64,000 bases of DNA from Singulisphaera sp045290345 (GTDB lineage: Bacteria > Planctomycetota > Planctomycetia > Isosphaerales > Isosphaeraceae), in assembly GCF_045290345.1 (NCBI RefSeq), contig NZ_CP155447.1, positions 2,108,001-2,172,000 of the forward strand. The letters run 5' to 3'. The translations under genes were made by a program, and so were the position numbers. The notes below the pieces were generated by a model. The model did not search any database. It was not told the DNA's origin and saw only the letters and a list, made by a program, of their open reading frames with translations. Shown here piece after piece: positions 8,709 to 16,992 of this stretch (its first letter is position 1; the number at the start of each line of letters is the position of its first letter).

Positions 8709-9521
8709 TCAATGACTTTCACTGGATTCGAGAATGTCTCCGGGCACATCAGGGCCACGACTGGGGGCGAGCCGCCGACCGTTGGCATCGAAGAGCCGAT
8801 CGTGGCGAACGCCCCATCGATGGAGGCGGTAACGGAGGGCCGTTTCGAGCACGCCGAAGCCATAGGTCACCGAGCGCCTGAGGCCGATCGAAGAAGCTTC
8901 CGCGAAGTAGCGTGTCGGGCAGGAAATCTCGCCGATCCGAAACTCGGAGGCGATCACCTGGGCGAGCATCTGGTTGTCGAAGACGAAGTCGTCGGAGTTC
9001 TCTTCGAGGGGAAGTTGTTCGAGGACCTGCCGCGAGAAGGCCCGGTATCCGGTATGGAACTCGGAGAGCTTCGAACCCATTAAGAGGTTCTGGGCGACGG
9101 TGAGGAGGCGGTTGGCGTAATACTTGTAGAGCGGCATGCCACCGGAACGCGCCTGGCCTCCCAGGATCCGGCTGCCGATCACGCAGTCGTAGACGCCGCT
9201 GGAGATCATCGAGACCATCGCGGGAATGAGCAGCGGTGTGTATTGATAGTCGGGGTGGACCATGACGACGATGTCGGCCCCGAGCCGAAGCGCCTCGCCA
9301 TAACAGGTTTTCTGGTTCCCTCCGTAGCCTCGGTTTTTGGGGTGAACCAGCACGTGCAGCCCCAGTTGCCGCGCGATGGCCACCGTTTGGTCGCGGCTAT
9401 CATCATCCACCAGGATGACCTCGTCGACCAACTCGCGGTCGATCTCTTGATAGGTCCGGACCAGTGTGGCCTCGGCGTTATAAGCGGGCATCACGACAAC
9501 AATTTTCTTATGATTATGCAT
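8709..9521 (-). CDS. GT2 polyprenyl-phosphate sugar synthase-like glycosyltransferase
   Basis: A 270-residue cytoplasmic family 2 glycosyltransferase. The fold's signatures are VVVMPAYNAEATL (residue 8), VILVDDDSRDQT (35), the donor-site HPDYQYTP (88) and GYRAFSRQVLEQLP near 160. It most resembles dolichyl- or polyprenyl-phosphate mannose/glucose synthases, which load a sugar from a nucleotide donor onto a lipid phosphate. It lacks the membrane tail of some relatives. Its start overlaps the end of the methyltransferase gene by eight bases, so the two are cotranscribed. The GT39 gene follows 80 bases later, and the two probably work as donor maker and donor user. Confidence 0.9.
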   Translation of the reverse strand: MHNHKKIVVVMPAYNAEATLVRTYQEIDRELVDEVILVDDDSRDQTVAIARQLGLHVLVHPKNRGYGGNQKTCYGEALRLGADIVVMVHPDYQYTPLLIPAMVSMISSGVYDCVIGSRILGGQARSGGMPLYKYYANRLLTVAQNLLMGSKLSEFHTGYRAFSRQVLEQLPLEENSDDFVFDNQMLAQVIASEFRIGEISCPTRYFAEASSIGLRRSVTYGFGVLETALRYRLHRWGVRHDRLFDANGRRLAPSRGPDVPGDILESSESH

Positions 9522-10485
9522 GGCCAGATGCCCACGTTTTGACGGGTCGGGCGACTGCGATCAGGGTTCCGCCCCGGCCAAGCCGGCTCTCGCCCCAGGC
9601 CGGTCCGGCCGTCAACAGCGAAATCCCCAGGCCTGCAACAACCTGGAACGCCTTGCGGGGAAGCGACCCACTGTTCGGCCGTCCGGACACGATCTTGAAG
9701 AACTCGTTGCGACCCCCGAGGCCGCGGTTCAGTAAACTTTGCGACCAGCCGATCACGTCGTACTCCCACTCTCCGTAGGCGATGTGATCGACCTGGAAAC
9801 CGCTCGCGGCGAACAGTTTCACGATCGCGTGCGCCGTGAAGTGGAACAGGTGACGGGGAATATCCAGCGGAAGCCAGGACGCTCCGGTGACCTGGGCTTG
9901 CCAGGACCCGAAGTTGGGGACCGCCGCCAGCACGAGGCCATCCGGCTCGAGGTGATCCCGCAACGCGTCGAGCGTGCCGACCGGGTCGTTGAGGTGTTCC
10001 AGAACATGCCAGAACGTGGCGCAGTCGAATCGCGTCCGGTCCCCCAGTTCATCCAGGCTGGCCACCACGGTCAGGTCGCCCGGCTCGGATGCCGCCCTGC
10101 TTCGCTCGACGCCGCAGCCGTTCCAGCCCTGCGTCCGGGCCGCTCGCAAAAAATCTCCTTCGCCGCAGCCGAAATCCAGCAGGGAACGCCCCATTCCCGG
10201 TCCCGCCCAGTGGCGAACGAATCCCAAACGGCGGCGGTTGCAGATCCTGCCCGTTGGGCCGTGTCGTTTTCCGTAATACCCCGCGTCGTAGTACGGGGTC
10301 AGGTCGGCCGGCACCGGTCGTGTTTGCCCCAAACCACACTGAGGGCACTCGTCTACCTGGAATGTCTCCCCCGTCTCCTCGGCCGCAATACCCCGGAACT
10401 TCTCCCGCATCGCGACGTGGCAGAGCGGGCAGTGGGACCCGACGGGCGCGGCCACGGGCGATGGTCCGGGTTGGGCTCTTGGCAT
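9514..10485 (-). CDS. Class I SAM-dependent methyltransferase with zinc ribbon
   Basis: A 323-residue protein. A small zinc ribbon (CPLC at about 19 and CPQCG at about 48) precedes a Rossmann-type methyltransferase domain with the SAM-binding motif LLDFGCGEGDF near 101 and the motif ATFWHVLEHLNDP near 157. This layout is typical of methyltransferases in sugar, lipid or polysaccharide clusters. The hydrophobic stretch AFQVVAGLGISLLTAGPAW near 285 may touch the membrane. It is the first gene of the set with GT2 and GT39 and overlaps the GT2 start. The substrate is unknown. An upstream in-frame extension exists but has no family match, so the ATG at 10485 is kept. Confidence 0.85.
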   Translation of the reverse strand: MPRAQPGPSPVAAPVGSHCPLCHVAMREKFRGIAAEETGETFQVDECPQCGLGQTRPVPADLTPYYDAGYYGKRHGPTGRICNRRRLGFVRHWAGPGMGRSLLDFGCGEGDFLRAARTQGWNGCGVERSRAASEPGDLTVVASLDELGDRTRFDCATFWHVLEHLNDPVGTLDALRDHLEPDGLVLAAVPNFGSWQAQVTGASWLPLDIPRHLFHFTAHAIVKLFAASGFQVDHIAYGEWEYDVIGWSQSLLNRGLGGRNEFFKIVSGRPNSGSLPRKAFQVVAGLGISLLTAGPAWGESRLGRGGTLIAVARPVKTWASGHA

Positions 10486-10769
10486 CGTCTTGGGCGACCA
10501 TCAGGTTTCGGGGGCGTCTTTTCCGAAGACGGAGCCGGTCACGGCCTGCGGAGGCGCTCGCCTTCGGGCCTCCATCGATTACACCAGATGAGATGGAGGA
10601 CCGAGAAGCCACAACTTTCCGAGAATCACTCCGCCAAGGTGCCGTCAGAGGCCCAAGCGGCCGGGTTCAGGACTTGGAGCCGCCCCGAGCCGGGCCGGTT
10701 CTCCTTTCCCGGGTTTGCCGGCGGTATACTGTGAGCTCGTACTTCGTCGTTCAATATGGGATATTCGAA

Positions 10770-12656
10770 ATGCGATTATGTGTAATGTTCGTTGTTTGTC
10801 TTCTGGCCACGACCAGTCAGGCTCCGGGGCAATCTCCGCCCAGGGTCGACTGGCCGGTCGTGGGGAACGACTCTGGTGGCACGCGGTATTCCAAGCTGGA
10901 TCAGATCAACCGTGAGAACGTGACACGGCTCAAACCGGTCTGGACGTACCACACGCGGGAGCTCGAAGGCCGCACCGGCAAGACGATCGAATGCACGCCG
11001 ATCGTGATCGATGGTGTGATGTACATTGTCACCGGATATCTCCGAGTCGTGGCCCTCGACGCGGCGACCGGCAAGGAGCTCTGGCAGTTCGATCCTCTCA
11101 AGGATCATCCGTTCGAGCACCAGCCGACGTCTGGCGGCGTCAACCGAGGCTGCGCTTACTGGTCGGACGGCCAGCCTGACGGCGAGCGACGGATTATTCA
11201 CGGCACGGCGGACGGGCGCCTGTTTTCGCTGAATGCGAAGACCGGCAAGCTCGACCCCAAGTTTGCCGACGGTGGGATCCGCAACCTTCGGAAAGAACTC
11301 GAGCCGAATGTCGCCAAGCTTGGCTACGGACCGACGTCCGCCCCGGCCATCTGGAAGAATACGATTATTGTCGGGGTCTCGTGCGGAGAAGGCCCAGGCA
11401 TCGCCGCGCCGGGGGACATCCGGGCGTTTGATGTCCGGACCGGCGAGCAGGTCTGGCGATTTCATACCGTGCCCCAACCGGGAGAGTTCGGACATGAAAC
11501 CTGGAAAGGTGATTCCTGGAAGGGGCGAGGCGCGGCGAACGCCTGGGGCGGCTTCACCATTGACCCGGATCGCGGCCTGGTCTTTGCCGGACTCGGATCG
11601 GCGGCCTTCGACTTCTACGGCGGCGACCGGCACGGCGACAATTTGTTCGCGAACTGCACAATAGCGCTCGACGCAAAGACGGGCAAGCGGGTATGGCACT
11701 ACCAGACCTTACGTCATGACCTGTGGGATCACGATCTGCCGGTCTATCCCAACCTGGTCACGGTCACGCACGCCGGTAAGTCGATCGACGCCGTGGCGCA
11801 GGTGACGAAGACGGGCCATGTCTTTCTGTTCGACCGCGAGACGGGCAAGCCACTCTTCGACGTCAAGGAGCAACCGGTTCCCGCCTCGGACATCCCCGGC
11901 GAACAGGCCGCGCTGACGCAGCCGATCCCGGTGAAACCATTGCCCTTCTCGGCTCAGTTTCTCGATGAGACGAATGTCACCAACATCGGCGAAGCCAACC
12001 GCGCGTCGGTGCTCGCCCGGCTGCGGACAATTCGAGGGGGACCGGCCTACAACCCGCCCAGCCTTCAGGGAACCGTCGTCATCCCCGGTTTTCACGGCGG
12101 CGCAAACTGGTCGGGGGCCTCGTTCGACCCGACGACCGGCTTGCTCTACGTCAACTCGAACAACGTTCCCAATATCATCACGCTTGTGGAAGGGAAAGCA
12201 GGCGACACCCCGAGGTACGGCCCTTACGAACACACGGGCTATCTGCCGTTTCACGACCACGAAGGGTACCCGGCAATCAAGCCCCCCTGGGGCGTCTTGA
12301 ACGCGATCAACCTCAACACGGGGGAATTCGCCTGGCAGGTTCCTCTCGGCGAACACGTCGAGCTGACCGCCCGTGGCATTCCGCGAACCGGCACGGAAAC
12401 GTTCGGCGGCTCGATTGTGACTGCGGGCGGTCTGGTGTTCATTGCCGGCACCAAGGATGAACGGATCCATGCGTTTGACAAGCAGTCCGGCCGACTGCTC
12501 TGGGAGCATCCCCTCCCGGCCGGAGGCTACGCGACCCCGTCGACCTATCAGGTGAACGGCCAACAGTACGTCGTCATCGCGGCCGGGGGCGCGGGCAAAC
12601 TGCGAACGAAGGCGGGCGATGCGTTCGTGGCGTTCCGTTTGCAAGAGGAAGAATGA
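10770..12656 (+). CDS. Secreted PQQ-dependent dehydrogenase
   Basis: A 628-residue eight-bladed quinoprotein of the PQQ-dependent alcohol/glucose dehydrogenase type, which oxidises alcohols or sugars in the periplasm. The N-terminus MRLCVMFVVCLLATTSQAPG is a signal peptide. Family landmarks are WPVVGNDSGGTRYSKLDQIN right after it, TPIVIDGVMYIVTG near 93, LDAATGKELW near 114, VWHYQTLRHDLWDHDLP near 309 and GGLVFIAGTKDERIHAFD near 555. The open frame extends far upstream, but the family starts at the signal peptide, so I chose the ATG at 10770. It stands alone on the plus strand. The natural substrate cannot be read from the sequence. Confidence 0.92.
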   Translation: MRLCVMFVVCLLATTSQAPGQSPPRVDWPVVGNDSGGTRYSKLDQINRENVTRLKPVWTYHTRELEGRTGKTIECTPIVIDGVMYIVTGYLRVVALDAATGKELWQFDPLKDHPFEHQPTSGGVNRGCAYWSDGQPDGERRIIHGTADGRLFSLNAKTGKLDPKFADGGIRNLRKELEPNVAKLGYGPTSAPAIWKNTIIVGVSCGEGPGIAAPGDIRAFDVRTGEQVWRFHTVPQPGEFGHETWKGDSWKGRGAANAWGGFTIDPDRGLVFAGLGSAAFDFYGGDRHGDNLFANCTIALDAKTGKRVWHYQTLRHDLWDHDLPVYPNLVTVTHAGKSIDAVAQVTKTGHVFLFDRETGKPLFDVKEQPVPASDIPGEQAALTQPIPVKPLPFSAQFLDETNVTNIGEANRASVLARLRTIRGGPAYNPPSLQGTVVIPGFHGGANWSGASFDPTTGLLYVNSNNVPNIITLVEGKAGDTPRYGPYEHTGYLPFHDHEGYPAIKPPWGVLNAINLNTGEFAWQVPLGEHVELTARGIPRTGTETFGGSIVTAGGLVFIAGTKDERIHAFDKQSGRLLWEHPLPAGGYATPSTYQVNGQQYVVIAAGGAGKLRTKAGDAFVAFRLQEEE

Positions 12657-12727
12657 GTTCCCTTGGTTCGCGTCCTGAGGAGGCTACAATCAATGCGTGA
12701 GCCAATCTCGAGACTCTGAGAGCGGGT

Positions 12728-13420
12728 GTGATGCCAGAGATTTCGATCACGGCGGAACCCTTGACCGGCCCGCGTTGTGTCTTCGTCGTGAGCCGACCGG
12801 TCGCCCCTGAGCAATGGGCGTATGCAGCCGATCGCCAATCCGCGCACGGCTCCCCCTTGGCCGAGGCCTTGTTCGCGGTCGAGGGGGTGGCTGCGGTGCT
12901 GGTCGCGCACGACTTGATTGTGGTCACGCGATCGGGCAACCCCGGTCTCCCCCTGGTCGGCCCCTACGTCCGGATGGTCCGCCGTGTCCTTGGCGACACG
13001 ACCGCTCGTGCCCCGATCGATTGGAAGACCCTGGGAAAAGAGGTGGCCAAGGTCCTCCGCGCCCACCTTGATTCGGGGCAAGTCGCGTTGGCCCCCGCCC
13101 TGATCGCCTCAATGCCCACTTCCGAGCAGCTTCGCCAGCGGGTAGGCGACGTGCTTGAGGAGCAGGTCAACCCCGTGGTGGCGAGCCACGGCGGCGGAGT
13201 CGACCTCGTCGATCTGATCGACAACGTCGTGTATCTACGGATGTCGGGAGGTTGCCAGGGGTGCGGACTTGCCGACGTCACCCTGAGGCACGGTGTCGAT
13301 GCGGTGATTCGTGAGGCGGTGCCGGAGATCGGTCGGATTCACGACCTGACGAATCACGCCGCGGGGGCGAGGCCTTATCAATCGCGTCGGACGATAAGCC
13401 CGTTTGCGATCAAGAAGTAG
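12728..13420 (+). CDS. Nfu-type Fe-S cluster scaffold protein
   Basis: A 230-residue protein with two domains. Residues about 5-95 resemble the Nfu N-terminal domain (SPLAEALFAVEGVAAVLV). Residues about 130-205 are a NifU C-terminal domain with the cluster-binding CxxC in GGCQGCGLADVTL and the usual SHGGGVDLVDL before it. Such proteins carry and hand over iron-sulfur clusters to target enzymes in the cytoplasm. The start is the GTG at 12728 or the ATG one codon later. It follows the PQQ dehydrogenase by 71 bases on the same strand, but the link is not obvious. Confidence 0.88.
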   Translation: MMPEISITAEPLTGPRCVFVVSRPVAPEQWAYAADRQSAHGSPLAEALFAVEGVAAVLVAHDLIVVTRSGNPGLPLVGPYVRMVRRVLGDTTARAPIDWKTLGKEVAKVLRAHLDSGQVALAPALIASMPTSEQLRQRVGDVLEEQVNPVVASHGGGVDLVDLIDNVVYLRMSGGCQGCGLADVTLRHGVDAVIREAVPEIGRIHDLTNHAAGARPYQSRRTISPFAIKK

Positions 13421-13455
13421 ATAGAGCGGTTTACGATCGCATTGCGCACGTTGGA

Positions 13456-13630
13456 GGAAAACGGGGACTGGCTCCCGGCCCGCTCCACTCTCGGCTTTTC
13501 CGGACGACCTGGCGGCCGGGTGCCTGTCCCCATTTTCCGGGCCGTCACGGGCGGCCTCGGCGGAAAGGGGGACACGGCGGAAAGGGGGACAGGCACCTCC
13601 GCTGCGCTCCGGAGCCAGTCCCCGTTTCCG
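13456..13630. repeat. Nested inverted repeat, intergenic
   Basis: The arms GGAAAACGGGGACTGGCTCC (13456-13475) and GGAGCCAGTCCCCGTTTCCG (13611-13630) are inverted copies. Inside them, GTGCCTGTCCCCATTTTCC (13520-13538) is inverted against GGAAAGGGGGACAGGCAC (13579-13596), with a second partial copy just before the latter. There is no gene inside. It looks like a dispersed extragenic repeat that can fold into a long cruciform between the convergent nfu and nagB genes. Confidence 0.75.
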
Positions 13631-13778
13631 CACGTGCTCCTGAGTCTTGAGACCAACCACCGTGCGCAACGCATCCGCAAACCGCTCTAGGCACGCTTGA
13701 AAAGAGCGATTTTCCCGTCGGGTGGGCCGTGCCCACCTGACGGGAATCGTCGGGTCGTCTGGGCAGATCGACTCGGTC

Positions 13779-14576
13779 CTACAAGGCTTGGGCGGCCGCC
13801 TCGTCGAGGATCCAGGTGACCTTGCCCGAGGCCGATTGCAAAAGCGAGCCGGGAACTTGCGCCGTGATCGGGCCACGGAGCGATTGGGCGACCGATTCGG
13901 CCTTGTTGGGGCCGAAGGCGACGACCAGGATCGAGCGGGCGGCCAGGATCGAGGCCACGCCGACGGTGAGTGCACGGGGGATCACGTGGGACTCGCCGCC
14001 GAAATCCTTCGCGGCGTCAGCCCGGGTGACCGGATGGAGGTCGACCAGGCGGGTGGGCAGCCGCAGGGCTGCTTCGGTGGAAAGGTCACTCGGCTCGTTG
14101 AAGCCGATGTGGCCGTTCCGGCCGAGGCCGAGAAGTTGGAAGTCGAAACCGCCGTCGTCGGCGATCCAGCGGTCGAACTGCGCCGCGTGCTCGGCCGCGG
14201 CCGACTCGGGGACCGTTCCGTCAAGCACGTGAGCCTGGTTTGCGGGAAGGTCGACGGCGCCGAACAGGTGCCGGTGCATGTAGGCCCGGTAGCTGTTTGG
14301 ATCAAATGGGCTGATTGGATAGTACTCGTCGAGATTGTAGGTCGCGACGTTGGCGAAGGAGAGTGTTCCCTCGCGGTGGAGGTTGACGAGATGGGCGTAG
14401 ATCGGCTCGGGGGTCGAGCCGGTGGCCAGGCCGAGGACCGCCCGGCCGCGGGTGGCCACGGCCGAACGGAGGGCATGAGCCACTCGTTCGGCAGCGGCAT
14501 CGCAGGCGGACACGCGATCGGGGAAGACGAGGACCGAGGCGCTGGCCAATTCGAGAACACGGGCGGGAGCGGACAT
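13779..14576 (-). CDS. nagB: Glucosamine-6-phosphate deaminase
   Basis: A 265-residue cytoplasmic enzyme that converts glucosamine 6-phosphate to fructose 6-phosphate and ammonia, feeding amino sugars into glycolysis. The signatures are LGLATGSTPEPIY near 48, the catalytic NLDEYYPI near 80 and LGLGRNGHIGFNEPSDL near 140. The length matches NagB. I take the ATG at 14576, which has GGAG ten bases upstream. A longer frame reaches 14627 but has no family support. The PIG-L deacetylase gene lies just upstream on the same strand, and the pair suggests release of acetate from N-acetylglucosamine compounds followed by deamination. Confidence 0.92.
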   Translation of the reverse strand: MSAPARVLELASASVLVFPDRVSACDAAAERVAHALRSAVATRGRAVLGLATGSTPEPIYAHLVNLHREGTLSFANVATYNLDEYYPISPFDPNSYRAYMHRHLFGAVDLPANQAHVLDGTVPESAAAEHAAQFDRWIADDGGFDFQLLGLGRNGHIGFNEPSDLSTEAALRLPTRLVDLHPVTRADAAKDFGGESHVIPRALTVGVASILAARSILVVAFGPNKAESVAQSLRGPITAQVPGSLLQSASGKVTWILDEAAAQAL

Positions 14577-14639
14577 CGACGCGGGAACTCCTGAGGGCAG
14601 CGGCCAAGCCTCACGCAAGGTCGGCACACAAGGTCAAAA

Positions 14640-15581
14640 TTAGACGGTGGTGGCGATCGCGTGCTTTGCGGAGGCAGGGGCGATGTGGCCGTTCAGGAGG
14701 CCCAGGGCGATCTGGAGCGGGTCGGTGGTATTGGCGTCGAGTTCAGGGTCGTACTTCTCGATCTGGAAGAGTTCGACGCCGATGAAGCGATCGTCGGTCC
14801 GGGCTGCGCGACCGGTCAGGCTGTGTCCCTCGGCCCACTCGCGGGTCAAGGCGGCGTAGGCTCGGCCCAGGTGCGAGCAATACTTGGTGTAGTCGGTCAG
14901 CAGGACCTGAGAGGCATGGCAGTGGATCGCCCATTCCTTGGTGCGTTCGGCCTCGCCGTCATAGCTGAAGTAGGCATTGGGCTGGGGCAGGGGGCCCCAC
15001 GGGGTCCAACCGGTCAGGACGAGCGTGTCCTTCAGTTTCGCTCCGACCAGGCCGACGGAGGCCAGGGCCCGCGTCATCCGGTGCGCCACGTGGGCGTCGG
15101 TCGCCGGGGGCAGGATGATCGCACCGGGCCGGCGCTGGATGAACCACTCGACGATCTTGTCGATGTCGCTGGCCGAGGGCTGGTAACCGGGGCTTCGATA
15201 GGCTTCGAGATCCCAGCAAACCGCCTCAGCGCCCAGCACGCTACACTCGAGCCGGAATTCCGACTCACGGACGGAGACCTTCTTCTGGTCGTTGAGCCAG
15301 GGCGCCGCCACGTTCCGCTCGCCCGCGAAGACCAGGACTTCGATCACGGGCAAGCCGCGACGGACGGCATATTCGTGCAACAGACAGGCTGCGCTGATCG
15401 CGCCGTCGTCGGCATGAGGGCAAAGCATCACCAGCGGGCGGTCGCGACCGACGACTTGCCGGAGCGACTCTCGGACATCGCTCAGGTGTCCGTGAGTGCC
15501 TCGCCCCTTCGCGGCGCCGAGCAATCGTTCAAAATCGGGCTGCCAGTGAGTGCCGCCCGGGGACAGCAGAGTATTTGCCAT
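14640..15581 (-). CDS. PIG-L family N-acetylglucosamine deacetylase
   Basis: A 313-residue LmbE/PIG-L-type zinc hydrolase. The metal-site motif PHADDGAISAACLL is at about 55, and the third metal ligand lies in DAHVAHRMTRAL near 163. Members remove acetyl groups from N-acetylglucosamine-containing compounds (for example BshB, MshB and the GPI-anchor enzyme). With nagB immediately downstream (63 bases to the chosen start), a role in amino-sugar use is the natural reading. The first ASP of the usual AHPDD motif pattern is conserved as HADD. The substrate is not known. Confidence 0.88.
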   Translation of the reverse strand: MANTLLSPGGTHWQPDFERLLGAAKGRGTHGHLSDVRESLRQVVGRDRPLVMLCPHADDGAISAACLLHEYAVRRGLPVIEVLVFAGERNVAAPWLNDQKKVSVRESEFRLECSVLGAEAVCWDLEAYRSPGYQPSASDIDKIVEWFIQRRPGAIILPPATDAHVAHRMTRALASVGLVGAKLKDTLVLTGWTPWGPLPQPNAYFSYDGEAERTKEWAIHCHASQVLLTDYTKYCSHLGRAYAALTREWAEGHSLTGRAARTDDRFIGVELFQIEKYDPELDANTTDPLQIALGLLNGHIAPASAKHAIATTV

Positions 15582-16157
15582 GACCTGAGAAATGCTCCGA
15601 CGGAACTGTCCCTTCGCTCCGTCTCAGATCGTCATCGAGAACCCGGCTCAAGCCGCAAAGAGAGGCGATCTCGATCGAAAGTCTAAGCAACATGCTTCCC
15701 GGTCGCCTGGAGGGACCCGGCTGGGCGTGCACGCGCGAGGGTGAACCATGATGAACTCCCCTGATCCTATTGTGGGGGGCAAGTCATGGGCCGTCAACTC
15801 CAAGCCATGATCGTTCTGAGGCTTTGTCCGATCCCTTGGAGGAGGGCGGGTTTGGATCTCGCCTTGGTGCGCAGGATGTGGGGAGGGGTGCCTTCGACCG
15901 GTTTCAGACCGCCAAACGGGGAAACCGGGGTCAGGAGGTTCCAGTCGTGCGAGGAAGGCGATGTGGTAACTTTGGGGGATTTTTGCGTTCGCGGTCGGTT
16001 TTGCCAGGCAGGAAGCTGATCTGCTGGATTGGGGGGCCTGGATCAAGAAGGGTGTCCGGGCCCTCCCAAACTTCAAGGGCGGCAGATTCAGATCGACTCG
16101 GCTTTTTCATTCGCCGTTGATCTCGCGAGCCAGAGCAACGGGGCTTGGCGCTCACCA
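15582..16157. other. Intergenic region, no gene supported
   Basis: About 575 bases between the deacetylase start and the end of the cyclic-nucleotide-binding gene. Open frames on both strands have no family features and odd composition. Promoters for the deacetylase should be at the left end, but none is clear. Confidence 0.4.
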
Positions 16158-16691
16158 CTAGATGTTCGAATCCTCGAACAGCCGGGCGCGGAAACCGGAC
16201 CACTCGGTGGTTTTGGGTTGGTCGTCGGCGTGCTGGGCGAGGAAATCGGAGACCCGTTTGTCGAGCAAGTCGAATCGTTCGGCCAGGACCCGGACGACGG
16301 CGAGGGCAAGCGCTTCGGCCGTGCGCGGGTTGTCGCGGCGGAGCTTCTCGTGCGCGGGGTGACCCATGGTGAGGATGCAGACGTCGGTGGCGGCACGGAC
16401 GGTGATGGTCGGGGGAGTGGGCCGGAAAAATGAAGTCGTGCCGAAGACGGCGGGGGCGGTGAGGTGGGCCAAGGTCTCCTTGCGACCCCCTGGTAGTGAG
16501 CGTTCGATGACTGCGCTCCCCTCAATCAGGAAGGAGAGATGATCGTTCGGCTCCCCTTGTTCGAGCAGGACCGCGTTTGCGGGCGAGTGGCTCTCCTCGA
16601 GAATCGCCAGCAACGCGCGCCTTGCGTCGAGATCGACGTCGACCAGCAAAGGCGCGGCCAGGAACTGTTCGGCGACGTCGGCCTTGACCAT
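16158..16691 (-). CDS. Cyclic nucleotide-binding domain protein
   Basis: A 177-residue protein made almost wholly of a cNMP-binding (Crp-type) beta-roll. It shows VLLEQGEPNDHLSFLIEGSA near 41, VFGTTSFFRPTPPTITVRA near 82 and then helices. No C-terminal DNA-binding helix-turn-helix follows, so it is a stand-alone sensor and not a Crp regulator. The phosphate-binding loop that normally reads FGExALL...RxAT is replaced by FGTTSFF...TVRAAT, so ligand binding may be changed. GGAGG lies ten bases before the ATG. It is a single gene, with no partner visible. Confidence 0.8.
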   Translation of the reverse strand: MVKADVAEQFLAAPLLVDVDLDARRALLAILEESHSPANAVLLEQGEPNDHLSFLIEGSAVIERSLPGGRKETLAHLTAPAVFGTTSFFRPTPPTITVRAATDVCILTMGHPAHEKLRRDNPRTAEALALAVVRVLAERFDLLDKRVSDFLAQHADDQPKTTEWSGFRARLFEDSNI

Positions 16692-16992
16692 CGGCGAGCC
16701 TCCATTTTTTTTCGGATCGGTGACGGATCGTGACGAGAGCGACCCCTCGCCCTAAACGTCGTCCGACCTCGTCTCACTGTTCTATTCAGGATTTTAGGCG
16801 CCCAGGGTGGGAGTCTGAAACGATTGTAGCGAAGATTGGGATTTGCGGCTTCTCGGGCTTCCTCGTTTCCGGATTTCGCCGGATGTTCGTTTCGTGCCTG
16901 CCCGATCTATGACCACATGGTAGGGGATCGGTTATGTTCCGGTCGCACTCCTCGTGGAACGAGGATTGACGCCGAAGGCGGAGGGAGTCGCC

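Noticed and set aside
10089..10769. Upstream extension of the PQQ dehydrogenase frame
   Set aside because: The extension overlaps the methyltransferase gene on the other strand, has odd composition, and the signal peptide begins at 10770.
13235..13975. Minus-strand frame across nfu and nagB
   Set aside because: It covers two real genes in other frames and an intergenic repeat; low-complexity Arg/Pro/Ser sequence.
15648..16076. Minus-strand frame of 142 residues in the gap after the deacetylase
   Set aside because: No ribosome binding site, no family features, proline/arginine-rich composition typical of chance frames in GC-rich DNA.
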